Assembly (NCBI GenBank): GCA_037447655.1
Contig: JBBHKE010002568.1
Location: 194,711 to 258,710, forward strand
Direction: 5' to 3'
Length of the DNA stretch: 64,000 bases
Source: Zygnema cylindricum
Lineage: Eukaryota; Streptophyta; Zygnematophyceae; Zygnematales; Zygnemataceae
Made by a program: the position numbers and the translations under genes. How positions within the stretch are numbered: position 1 is the stretch's first letter; each line of letters starts with the position of its first letter. This document shows, in pieces, positions 21,566-31,829 of this stretch. The notes below the pieces were generated by a model, which was not told the DNA's origin, did not search any database, and saw only the letters and a list, made by a program, of their open reading frames with translations.

Positions 21566-23869
21566 AGACAGAGGACCTTGGCCATGAAGAAAGTATATTA
21601 TCTATAATTAATGGAAAAGTGTAGTGAACACGAGAAAATATAACGCTCACCACAATTGACCATAGAATTCCCAAAGAAGGTATAAATGTTTGAGGAATGT
21701 AAGAAAAATTGCAATTATGACTTTGAAATTAAAAATATTATTTTAATCCCCTCAAACAAATAAGAAAACAATTGGGTATGTCATTATTGAAATTTCTTTC
21801 TTCATCATTTTCAAAGAGCAAAAACCCACTATTTTCTTTTTCTGAGTAGAAAATCCTCTCATATTTTCCCTTTTATTTGTCCTCTTTATTTTATTCAAAA
21901 TGGCTTCTTTTTGTTGTTGGCGCTCTTGCTCAGATTCTAACCCTAAATCACGCTCCATGTCTTCCATCCGTTACAAGTCAAATAAACTACAAAATCAGCG
22001 TTTCCACTGCACACAATTTCACTTTCAAAAAATACGATGCTAAAGGTTTTTGGAACACAAAGTGCGAGCTGCTCGTAGGCTTTACAAAACGTACGAGTTC
22101 CTGCTACGCTTTGCATAAAGTGCTGATTTCCTGCCACGGATTCGTAGATGTTCATACACTCGCAAAAAAATTTATAGCATGAATACGGATTTGTACGTAA
22201 TGGTTTGTGCCTCAAATTAGGTGTAATCGTAAACTATTCATCTTTATTCAAATTTTCTCGTCGGCCGAAATTGAAAGGATCGATATTTATCTCAATGCTC
22301 ACTAACAAACAATAACAAAAAATTATGGCACCAAAAACATTCAGATTACAAAACTTTGAATCAAGATTGAGAAGACATTTCGGAAAAGTTCTCACATTAA
22401 TACAAAACCGAAATTACAAATTCACTTATATCTCCTTTATCTCGTCTATTCCTCCATGTATTCCTCCAATTGCTTGTTGATTGATTATTACACAAGTACA
22501 TGGTGTCCGTTAAATAACACACCAACCATGACGTAGCACGTGTAAGTGTGCGCCGCCAAAAATCCTCTACAAATCTGCCACCTCTCCGCAGATTATGCTA
22601 GAACACTCGAAATTTCACCAAGGACTCGAAACCGTTGATGTCCAGTTCGTACGGATTTCAACTTTTTTACGAAAGCTACGTAGTATTCGTCTTTTTCATA
22701 TTTTTCGTAAAATTCGTGTTAATTTCGCTGTACGTCCATGTACAAAAACGTACGGAAATCGCAATCTTTGAAAATCCTTAAAAATCTTAAAAAGTACGGA
22801 AATTTAACAGAAATGTAGGAAATTGTTTGAAAGTGGACCCTTAAAAACCCAAGAGTACGGAATATCTACGGCAGCGTACTGACATATAAAAGAACGTGTG
22901 GCAATGTACCTTGGAAACCCTAAAAATCCCCTAAATAACCCTAAAATGTACGAACATAGACGGACACTGTACGTAATTGTAAAAATAATGTACGGGTTCA
23001 AAGCAAGGTACGCATTTTATTAACTTTTCGAAAGCGTTTGATGCATCCCGTACGTAGTATTCGTTAGTTTATACCGTGCGTAATATGTGCACGGGACATC
23101 TATGCTCGAAACATTGCAAAACGACAAACCAAAACGAAAGTACTAGACAAATCTAAAGTTCTACCGTACTAAACAAGACGTTCGATCGACTATTCTAGAC
23201 GCGAAACGAAACGACAAATGTTTCGCGAAACAAACATAATAGTACTTTCGTGAAATCGTACGTTAAAGTACTTTCACGATTCATTCTAGAAAGTTCGTTT
23301 GCGAAATCGAGCCGGTTCCGCGCGCGTACAATTCTTTCAGTGAATCGTAAAAGAAATATATCCGTATCATTTCCCCTTGTTTTCCGTACGTGGCCGCTCG
23401 ATGATTCTGAAAGCCACGATTGCTCCCCGACTATATCGATTCACGGGCAGCGTCGCCATCTGTCACTTTCCCTATTATGTTTACTGCATAGTTCATGCAA
23501 AACATACAATTGACGTTAAGACCCATATTGTATTCGGACCTATTCGAACCAATTAAAACATTCGGACCAAAAATTGGACATTCGGAAACTTCTCAGGTAC
23601 CGTTCAAGGTGGTTAATATAGTACAGTTTCTTTGTACAATTTCTTGTCTATGTGAAACTCCTTTCTTCAACAACTATTATGGTTGCGTATTTTATTCTGG
23701 AAATTTCTTCGAAAAAGGATCTATATTTTATATAAAAGTGAATTACTGGGGTTTTTCTATTTTTGTCAAGTTGATTTTTCTCCCTCCGATTTCCTTTCCG
23801 TTTGCTTGAAAATTCCCAATATTCAACTTTATATCTTTTATAAATGGATTCAATCTCAAAAAAAAAAAA
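21566..23869. other. No recognisable gene; CGTACG-rich intergenic DNA
   Basis: No domain or RNA gene was recognised. The stretch 22550-23400 is rich in CGTACG and GTACGG. At 23490-23540 about 40 bp resembles the left arm of MITE I at 31870-31920. An open frame at 21967-21752 on the minus strand is Lys/Glu rich and unassigned. Confidence 0.5.
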
Positions 23870-25310
23870 CTTAGTTAGTAGAGTTAACTTTGTTTTTGAA
23901 CATGTAGTACACGGGTTTTTTCTAGTGTTGTGTATCGGTAAGCATTTACCGATAACCGATATGGAGCTTTTTTCGGGTTTCCGATAATCGATATATTGGC
24001 TCAATATATCGCTATCAGTCTTATCGCCGATAAGTAACCGATAATATCGGGTACTTATCGGCGATAACACCGATAACGATAACTATCGGCGATAAATGTA
24101 CGGTCCATACAGATAAATAAACGACATGTACACTCAGCTGTACGTCTTATTCCCGGGACGCGCAAAAAGTACAGTAGCCGCCATGACGTCTGTACGGTTT
24201 TGGTACGGATCCAATATAAACGATGTACCTTTCACATCCGACGCCATGGCTTAGACCCTTTATTCCTTGGGATCCACTGGACACCTGCCACGTGTCAATC
24301 TGTCAGCTTTTTTAGCGTAAGCTGCCAAAAGAGCCATTCCGGGATGCCAGCGCTCACGCTGGCCGTCCGCTCGTACTTATTAATTCCAAGTCGTTCGTTC
24401 GATTCCGGCGGCGCGCAGAATATTATTTTGCCTCTGTTGTACTTTGTGTTTGCCGTCCTTTATCCGTTCCATGTTCACCAGTTTTTCTGTAAATTTCGTA
24501 CGTCGCCGTAAAAATATATTGTTCAGTTAACCGGCTCACGTTTTCTGTGCTGCGTTGTCCGTAATAATTTTCAGTTAAATAGTTACGGCACAGATTCGTA
24601 TACGTGGCATGCCACGCTATATAATGTATATAGTATAATACAGTATTCAATAAGGTAATATAGTATGCGTACTATATATTTTTATAGTTATCGCCGATAT
24701 GGAATTTGTTGGTCTCGGACCGATATATCGGTACCTTAGACCTTTCGATAACCGATAACTATCGGTATCGGTGTTATTGCGATAAGTTTTTTACCGATAC
24801 ACGGCACTAGTTTTTTCACGTAGATTTAGAATTTTAAAGGATTTGAAGCTTGCCGACAAAGATGTCTGTCGTATATTTCAAAAATGTAGACAATTTGAGA
24901 AAGATATCCACTTCAAGCATCGAATTCCCAGTTCCAGATTTAAACCGTTTCAACTCATTTCTTTTACCCTCCACATTATTGTCATTGTTTAAATGTATAA
25001 TTATTTACTTAAGCTTCCCCTTTCACTCTATGTAAATTCAACATACGTTAATAGCTTTTTGAATTATTAACGAGTAATAATTTGAATAAATAGGCAATAT
25101 TATTTTGTTATGTGAACCTTTAGTACAGGGGTTCCTTGACAGAAAAATCAGATTGTCGTGCATATTTCGAAAATGAAGACAGTTTGAGAATGTACCCATT
25201 TCACGCGTCAAATTCCCAGCTCTAAATTTAAACCGTTTTCAAAAAAAAAAAATTGGGCTTCCACATCACTGTCATTGTTTCAAAGTAGATGTATTCAGTT
25301 TGGTTTCCCT
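23870..25310. repeat. Degenerate tandem units, first one split by G1
   Basis: 24861-24955 and 25150-25243 are related copies, sharing GTCGT.TATTTC.AAAATG.AGACA, AATTCCCAG and ATTTAAACCGTTT. The sequence before G1 (GAACATGTAGTACACGGG) matches 25115-25133. Without G1 the unit would be about 290 bp. No gene is seen. This lies just downstream of the protease gene. Confidence 0.65.
23923..24809. mobile_element. hAT-type MITE G1 with exact 8-bp duplication
   Basis: 887 bp with terminal inverted repeats TAGTGTTGTGTATCGGTAA and TAGTGCCGTGTATCGGTAA. It is flanked by the identical 8-bp direct repeat GTTTTTTC (23915-23922 and 24810-24817), the duplication length of hAT elements. Both ends carry dense ATCGGT/ACCGAT and TATCGGCGATA motifs, probably subterminal transposase-binding repeats. 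No coding capacity is seen. Confidence 0.9.
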
Positions 25311-26533
25311 TTTGACTCAACCAAAAATTCCACTTTAAAATGTTTACCAAGATTTGAACTCATACATCAAAACTGTCAATTTGGACATTATTTACCTGCG
25401 CAAATAAGTATGTCAAATAAGAGTAAAACACAATTTAAAATCGTATCAAGTACACAAGGTAATGATATCTCAAAGCGCTACAGATCCTGATCCCAAATAA
25501 CTAAATATCCCAGCCCTCTTTTACGAACATGTACAATTATAGACTAAAAATCTAAAAAACTCTCCCTATACTCTCTCACACTTCCCTCCCTCGACCTTAC
25601 CCACGATATCTTATTTCCCTCCATCAACATGTCGATCTAAATACAACCCTTCCTCCTACCACAGATGTCGATACACTGCAATAATATTCCACAAGTTTTC
25701 TCAGTGTATATATTCCCGTAAGTCCTGCGTAATACGTGGGGCACCCGTTAACAACACCACCAGAACAAGTACCCAAAATAATTCCTGAAGGATGTAAAAT
25801 GGGTCCCCCACTCATCCCTCCTTCTACGGAAACCTCCTCGCAAAGAATGCTGGAAGAATATCCGCTGCACCCAGTCACTTGAGCTTTATCCGCAACGTCG
25901 AAAGTGAGTGCACTCCCACCGCCCGTTCTTCCGGGATACCCGTAATTTGTTCTCGGAATCATGGATGGAGAAGGAGCTGACCATGGAAGATTTTGAGAAC
26001 TGAGTGCGCTGTCCAAATACAAAACGGCGACGTCACTCCCTGCTCTGAGAGACTCTTGCCACGTGTTGTGATTCTGATAGCCAACGTAGACAATGCCGTC
26101 ACTTGCGTAGACAGAGCGCACACTGGAGTCCGATGCTCCGTTCCGTCGAGCGGAAACTAACAGCGGGTTTCCTGGACTGAAGTACCAGTAGTTATCTTCG
26201 GTGTCGTACAAACAGTGAGCCGCCGTCATAACAATTCGTGACGAAAGTAACGCGCCGGAACACAAGGCGACCCAGCCGCCACCATTCCAGATTCTCAAAG
26301 AGACAACTGCGGAAGAAATGCCAGAATCTTCAAAGGTTGGGACAACTACGGAGGGAGGAGTTCCCCTATTGCATCCGAAAAGTTGACTTGCTTGATTAAT
26401 ATTCCCCGACTGGTTGGCATTAATCGAAGCTTTACCTTCGTTTGTGAAAACTATTGTGGAGGGGTTCCCGGGGGAAAGAATGGTCTTGTAACCGATAATA
26501 GTGTTGATCTTGGTGCGACTTTGCCACAGCGCT

Positions 26534-26977
26534 TATTGGAGGTGGATTGGCGGAAGCCATGAAATTGTACATAAGAGTAAGATCAATGCATTGGAGAGAG
26601 GAATTGATTTGTATTTGGGATGATTTCATTAAGTGAGAAGAGTCACTTATATACAAAATATACAATGCTAATTACTGTGGAGTCTAAGCGCTCTACGGTG
26701 CGCTATAACAAAGGAATCCTAGTCTAGATTCTAACAAATGTATGTAAGACAAAAGACTGGACCGTCGCCCAAAAGACTGGACCGACGGTCAAAGGACTTC
26801 TACGTAAAGGACTAGACCAACGTATGTAACGAAAAAGTACAATTGACTGGACCAACGTATGGAAGTACGGACAGGACCAAAAGTGAGACGTCCGGATAAG
26901 TTGGTCAACAAGACTTGACCGACGTAAGAAAACGTACGGACAAGACAAAAATATCCTTCGCTAAATGCCCCGTAACA
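26534..26977 (-). repeat. H 3' LTR
   Basis: 444 bp, same length as the 5' LTR. It includes a stretch (26755-26935) with repeated GACTGGACCGACG-like and ACCAACGTATG-like motifs. Its 3' end includes the first nine gag codons, which are not translated here because the protease sequence follows. Confidence 0.92.
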
Positions 26978-27030
26978 CCCCCCCTCAAGCAAAAACTAGG
27001 AAGAAGATTGAGATGAAAATGAAAGGAAAT

Positions 27031-28930
27031 TTAGCCAGGAGGAGAAGGAAGACGAAGGCCAAAGGAGAGGCGATGGTGCTCAAAGTGAGGGCGATGAAGA
27101 GCCTTGGTGAGATAATCAGCCACTTGGTTGGCGGATTTGACATAAAGAAACTGGAGAGTGCCATCTTCGACGCGCTCCCGAGAGTAATGATACTGAATGT
27201 CGATGTGCTTTGTCTGCTTGTGGTGAACAGGATTGCGGATCAAAGCAAGAGCTCCTCGGGAATCGGAGAAGATAGGAGTAGGGGCTGAAGGGGGAAACCC
27301 AAGATTTGAAAGTAGGGTCCGAAGCTAGATAGCTTCCTTGGCGGCGTGACACGCGGCCATATATTCCGCCTTAGTGCTGGAGCATGCCGTGGTAGGTTGC
27401 TTTCTGCATGACCAAGAGATAAGACCATTGCCCAAAAAGAAGCACGAGCCAGTGGTGGAACAGCGGGAAAGCTCATCTTGTGCCCAATCTGAATCAACAA
27501 AACCCGTAAGAGCACCAGAGCCAGAGGAATAATATGTGAGACAAAGAGTTTTAGTGCCTTGTAGATAACGAAAGACACGTTTGGCTGCGGCAAGATGATC
27601 AAGAGAAGGGCGTTGAAGGAATTGACTGAGTTTAGTGACAACTATGGCAATGTCAGGGCGCGTTGCCTGCATGGCGTAAATAAAGGCCCCGACCATCGAG
27701 CGGTGGTGGCATGGAGGGAGGGGGAGAGAAGAGAGTCAGTAGAAGGGAGGAGAGGGGCATTGGCATCTAAAAGAGTGGAAAAGGAGGAGCACTCTGCCAA
27801 GCCAAAGCGTTCAAAAAGATCAGAGATAAAGGTCTCTTGAGAGAGAGAGAGGGTGCGAGTCGAGCGATTACGAGAAACTTGTATGCCCAAATAATAAGTG
27901 AGCTCACCTAAATCGGCTATGTCAAAATGGGACTGAAGGAGAGATTCGACAGTGGAGATTTCAAAGAGGGAAGGACCAACAAGAAGGAGATCGTCAACAA
28001 AGATGGCAACAATGATTAATGAGGTGCCAGAGCCACGAGAGTAAATGCTAAAATCGGCATCAATTCGGGTAAATCCTTTTTTCCGCATAATGGCATCTAT
28101 GGTATGGTTCCACACACGGGGGGGGTTGCTTTAAACCATAGATCGTTTTAATGAGATGGCGAACTAGATGTTCAGATCCAGGGGAAATATATCCTTCAGG
28201 TCGATGCATATAAATGTCCTCGGACAAGATCCCATTTAAGAAGGCATTCTTAACATCCATCTGATGAACATGGAAATCAAATAAAGTGCGGATAGATGTC
28301 AACCGGGCAACAGGAGCAAAGGTTTCAGTGAAATCTATACCTTCGATTTGGGAAAAGCCCTTCGCCACCAAGCGAGCTTTGTTTTTATCCACGGATCCAT
28401 CCGCTTTTTGTTTTACACGGAAGACCCATTTCGAACCGATTCCCTTCTTCCAGAGGGAAGGGGAACAAAATTCCATGTTTTATTGGAAAGAAAGGCATTG
28501 AATTCAGCATCAGCGGCAGTTTTCCAAAAGGAGGCATCAGGTCGTTTTAGGGCAGCCTTGAGAGAGAGAGGGGCTGAAATAAGAGAGGCAGGGGCCCCAG
28601 CCGAGTAAGCGTAAGGTAGAGAGGCGTGGCCTATGGAAGTAATAAGACGAGAGGGGGGAATTCTAGAGGGTGCGGGGTTTCGGCGAGGTAAATGAGAGGG
28701 GTCAGAAGGAGGGGAAGGCTCAAGATCGGGAAGTGAAGGCTCAAGAGGAGCAATAGACCTAAGAAGAGGTGAGTGGGAAAAAATTGTGGGAGAAAGATTG
28801 TCAAAAAGAGGATCATCTTGGAAAAGAGGGGGAGAGGAGGAATTATCTTCAGAATTTGTGACAAGATGAAGAGGAAGGGCAGCTGAGTGGCTGGCAGGAG
28901 TGATGGGAGCAGCCGGGAAAACAAGGGGGG
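27031..28930 (-). pseudogene. Copia H linker, reverse transcriptase and RNase H
   Basis: The proline/serine linker (28930-28600) leads into RT. GSKWVFRVKQKADGSVDKNK and LVAKGFSQ..GIDFTETFAPV are present, then HQMDVKNAFLNG after an apparent loss of about ten residues. YGLKQ is followed by a frame change at a run of eight G near 28120. RT continues as AIFVDDLLLVG with the catalytic DD. RNase H at 27696-27031 shows VDSDWAQD (first Asp), STKAEYMA (Glu) and KHIDIQYHYSRERV, again with frame changes near 27240 and 27330. These enzymes would copy H RNA, but the frame breaks make this copy non-functional. Confidence 0.85.
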
Positions 28931-29385
28931 TGGGAGAAGATGGAGGAGGAGGGAGACTTGAAGATGATGAGGGGAAAAAACTGGGAGGATTTAGGGGAGA
29001 GGGGTGGGAAGGTGTAAGGTAGGTGAATTAAGATGGCTGAAGAGAGTGAAGGGGAAGACTTGGGTGAAGAGGGTCATAGAGGGTGAGGGAAGGAAAGTTG
29101 GATAATGGGGGAAGAGGGGAAAGGAAGGGCATAGTGCGCTGCGGCGTTAAAAGATTGTGGAAGTGATGGAGAAGGGGAATAATGGTGAGGATAAGGAAAA
29201 TTTGGAGGGAAAGAAATGTGTGGTGGGAGTGGGGGGGTGGGAAAAACTGGTGGGTTGACATGGGCAACGTTGGCATTCCCTCCAGGTTTAGGGGGATTAG
29301 AAGCCTCGGTTGCTTTCCGCCTCGCCAATTTTTGACAGTCTTCAACGGAATTTCCTTTTGTTTTGCAGTAGGCGCAAAACAAACA

Positions 29386-30099
29386 CTACACCCCCCCAAA
29401 GTAAGTCTTCTGATTTTCGGCAATAAAGGCATTTGCATTAGAGAGATTTGGAGCAGAAAAAGAGAGAAGTTTTGTCTCTTCGTGCAAAAGTTTACTACAA
29501 AGTGAGTGAAAGGGAATAGATTGGTCTAGATTGTCAAACGAGGAAATGAAAGGGGAAAAGGTTTCAGGGAGTCCTCCCAAAAGGGTTGAAGAGAGGTCCT
29601 CGTCGGAAAGATGCACGCCTATCATGGTGCATTTTCCGGCCGACAATTCGACTGTGCTAATCCAATCCTGCATAGATTCCGACGGCTTTTTCATGGAGTT
29701 AAAAAACGCTCGTTTTTGAATTCGGCGAGCTGCCCATCCGGTTTGAATGTAAGCTGCTTGAAGATGACTCCAAGCCTCGGCTGAAGAGGAGGCGCCGCGA
29801 ATAAGACGAGTGCGCTCGGTAATAAGTGACATCACTAGACGAGCGTGCGCATCCTCGTCCTTTTGTTTCCATGTAGCTATTGCCAACTCTTTGGTAGCTT
29901 TTTCTGCTGGTGTGTCAGTAGAGGAAAGGATAGGAGGTTTTGAAATTCCTATAAAATGGTCCCAAATCTTCTCGTGTTTGAAAAAATGCATGGCTGAAAA
30001 TGACCAATCATAAAAGTTTTGGCCATCAAACTTCTGGATACTATTAGAAGTGGCATGGCTAGGCCCATAACCTATTGGAGGTGGATTGGCGGAAGCCAT
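29386..30099 (-). CDS. Copia H gag, starting inside the LTR
   Basis: A 238-codon gag. The ATG at 30099 lies 27 bp inside the 5' LTR, so nine codons (MASANPPPI) are LTR-encoded. The frame then reads through the primer site as GYGP. The UBN2/gag domain shows FDGQNFYDWSFSAMHFF, AWSHLQAAY, SMKKPSESMQDW and LLGGLPETFSPFISS. The frame stops at 29386 beside a run of seven G. Past it, a degraded zinc knuckle (CFAYCKTKGNSVEDC, with His replaced) and a proline-rich tail continue to about 29070 in shifted frames. It coats element RNA in particles. Confidence 0.85.
   Translation of the reverse strand: MASANPPPIGYGPSHATSNSIQKFDGQNFYDWSFSAMHFFKHEKIWDHFIGISKPPILSSTDTPAEKATKELAIATWKQKDEDAHARLVMSLITERTRLIRGASSSAEAWSHLQAAYIQTGWAARRIQKRAFFNSMKKPSESMQDWISTVELSAGKCTMIGVHLSDEDLSSTLLGGLPETFSPFISSFDNLDQSIPFHSLCSKLLHEETKLLSFSAPNLSNANAFIAENQKTYFGGV
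30061..30072 (-). other. H primer-binding site, half-tRNA type
   Basis: The reverse strand reads GGTTATGGGCCT immediately after the LTR. It is complementary to the anticodon arm of initiator tRNA-Met (the GGGCCCAUAACC region), not to its 3' end. The same site occurs in families A and B. Confidence 0.8.
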
Positions 30100-30516
30100 G
30101 AAATTGTACACAAGAGAAAGATCAATGCATTGGAGAGAGGAATTGATTTGTATTTGGGATGATTTCATTAAGTGAGAAGAGTCACTGATATACAAAATAT
30201 ACAATGCTAATTACTGTGGAGTCTAAGCGCTCTACGGTGCGCTGTAACAAAGGAATCCTAGTCTAGATTCTAACAAATGTATGTAAGACAAAAGACTGGA
30301 CCGTCGGCCAAAAGACTGGACCGACGGTCAAAGGACTTCTACGTAAAGGACTAGACCAACGTATGTAACGAAAAAGTACAATTGACAGGACCGACGTATG
30401 GAAGTAAGGACAAGACCAAAAGTGAGACGTCCAGATAAGTCGGTCAACAAGACTTGACCGACGTAAGAAAACGTACGGACAAGACAAAAATATCCTACGC
30501 TAAATGTCCTGTAACA
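30073..30516 (-). repeat. H 5' LTR
   Basis: 444 bp starting TGTTACAGGACATTTAGCG and ending CCAATA at the primer site. It contains the gag start codon at 30099-30097. It is flanked outside by the target copy AGCGC at 30517-30521. Confidence 0.92.
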
Positions 30517-30697
30517 GCGCTGACTTCTGGTAATTGATTTTGGTTTTGGGCTGAGGAACAGTACTAGTGGGAGGAGATTCCAGCAACTCTCGAGGATCAG
30601 ATTCCGTGGCACATACGAGCGAGGAGAGAAAAAAAATAATTAAAACCGGTAATAGAATGGATGTGACATTGGGAAATAGTTTCCTAGGGAGAGCCAT
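30517..30697 (-). CDS. Protease N-terminal piece with signal peptide
   Basis: The start ATG at 30697 is the first in the transcript-sense strand after the TATA box. It opens MALPRKLFPNV followed by a hydrophobic core ILLPVLIIFFLSSLVCA, a typical secretory signal with a likely cleavage site after VCA. The frame runs 60 codons plus one base to the H insertion point, then continues at 26528. Confidence 0.85.
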
Positions 30698-30834
30698 CGA
30701 GAAAAGAAAATGAGGGGGAAAATGAGCGGAAGAGCGAGAAAGATAGAGTGTGGGAGAGGAAGAGACGGAGAGCGAGAGGGAGGGAAGGAGAAGTCGGCCG
30801 AACGTATGTTGTAAATTACGGTGTAACCCGACAA

Positions 30835-30842
30835 TATTTATA
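30835..30842 (-). promoter_or_regulatory. TATA box of the protease gene
   Basis: The reverse strand reads GTATAAATATTG, about 140 bp upstream of the ATG. Between them lies a strongly pyrimidine-rich leader (RC of 30700-30790, runs of CTCTCC and TTCTC), like plant core promoters with a Y patch. H lies downstream, so the promoter itself is intact. Confidence 0.65.
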
Positions 30843-30902
30843 CATTTTCTCCGACTTTAAAAAGCTGTCTACGTCACTTTTTTGCTATTGCTCAGTGCGT
30901 AC

Positions 30903-31087
30903 TTTTTCCATAACCTGATCCGCATCATAATTCTGGCCACATTCATAATTCGCCACGTGTCTGGTCTAAACAAAGGAAGCCCTCAAGAACCAGAACATGT
31001 GAAAAAAAAAACGCGTTTTCCTCGCTGTTCAACGCGGCTCAACGTTTTTCAGGCAATGAAATCCAGCGTTTGAGCAGATCAGGATCT
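30903..31087 (-). repeat. Right copy of the inverted repeat, upstream of protease
   Basis: Reverse complement of 20678-20853, with blocks AATTCGCCACGTG and ATCATAATTCTGGCCA. It starts about 60 bp upstream of the TATA box. It could be part of the promoter, a terminal repeat of a larger unit, or an unrelated dispersed repeat. Confidence 0.7.
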
Positions 31088-31829
31088 TTTTAAGGAGAGC
31101 CAATGACGTTCTTAGAAATTTTTAAGGGCAATTTCGATCTTTTGCGGGTTTTTTTTTTTTTTTTTGCTGGTGAACTTTTGCGTTTCATTTGGTTTTCAAA
31201 AAGAGCGAAACGAAACCACTATTAGAGTGGACTTGCAGGAAGAAATCGGGTGGATCAATTATTTATTAGGCGTGAATTTACGGGTTGAAAGTACAACATG
31301 ATAAACTGAAATTCCAAGTCAAAACATTTTGAGTGATTCGCCGAAATTTTGGTGTGAAACTCACAAGAACATTGCGACGCTTAAATCTTCTTGAAAAAAC
31401 GTTTATTGATTTTTATCACACTGTGTTCTTATTCCCAAGGAGTCAATATTTTTTGGTTGTACTAGCCACGTGGAGAACCATGAATGGACAAAGATGACGA
31501 TGCGCTTCACGGAATGGAGCACCCATCGCCACATTTTTCAAAAATTGTGAAACTTCCGTGCAAATGGTTCCAACGGGACGAAAGTACATTCCGAAGGGTT
31601 AAAACTGATGACCTTTGCTCGTCCGACAGTAAACTACGGTCGACCAATAGAAACCGACCATGGCGCGTTGTCGTTATCTTCTTTAGGTACACCAAATCCC
31701 GCAATTTCCGGTCCACGCAAACCGCACACCTGGAGAGCTCCAAAACGACAACATCGAGATAATCTCTTCCGTAAATGAAATTCAGCATAATAAAATAATA
31801 AATCCATTGTAAATATAGTGACTCCTAAT
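31088..31829. other. No recognisable gene
   Basis: Intergenic sequence with a T run at 31149-31165. Overlapping open frames of about 92 codons occur on both strands around 31490-31780, without recognisable domains. Confidence 0.45.

Larger units (their letters stand above)
26534..30516 (-). mobile_element. Complete copia H element, lacks protease and integrase
   Basis: 3983 bp with two 444-bp LTRs (26534-26977 and 30073-30516) differing at about 14 positions by eye. They start TGTTAC and end CCAATA. Both sides carry the duplicated target AGCGC (RC of 26529-26533 and 30517-30521). The primer site is RC of 30061-30072 (GGTTATGGGCCT) and the polypurine tract is RC of 26978-26987. Inside are gag, a proline/serine-rich linker, RT and RNase H. 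Protease and integrase are absent, so it must have moved with enzymes from another element. Confidence 0.92.
25624..30697 (-). pseudogene. Secreted trypsin-fold serine protease split by copia H
   Basis: Two coding pieces, 30697-30517 and 26528-25624, join in frame once element H and one TSD copy are removed, giving 1086 nt (361 codons plus stop). Residues 1-31 form a signal peptide with a long hydrophobic core. After a spacer of about 100 residues comes the S1-type fold. TAAHC holds His165, GSDVAVLYLD holds Asp226 and EGGMSGGP holds Ser300. The layout RNG...GSDVAV...GGMSGGP resembles secreted glutamyl-endopeptidase-like proteases (S1B/trypsin_2) rather than classic trypsins; that subfamily call is inference. 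All catalytic residues are present with no stop or frameshift outside H, so the disruption looks young. As assembled, translation enters H after about 60 codons. Confidence 0.9.

Noticed and set aside
26432-26665. Open frame crossing the H LTR into the protease region as a fusion gene
   Set aside because: It arises from the LTR-borne gag start running out of frame into protease sequence and stops soon; no evidence of use.
28631-28924. 97-codon Leu/Pro-rich hydrophobic frame
   Set aside because: It is a shifted reading of the Pro/Ser-rich copia H linker; the frame continuous with RT reads DNLSPTIFSHSPLLRSIAPLEP.
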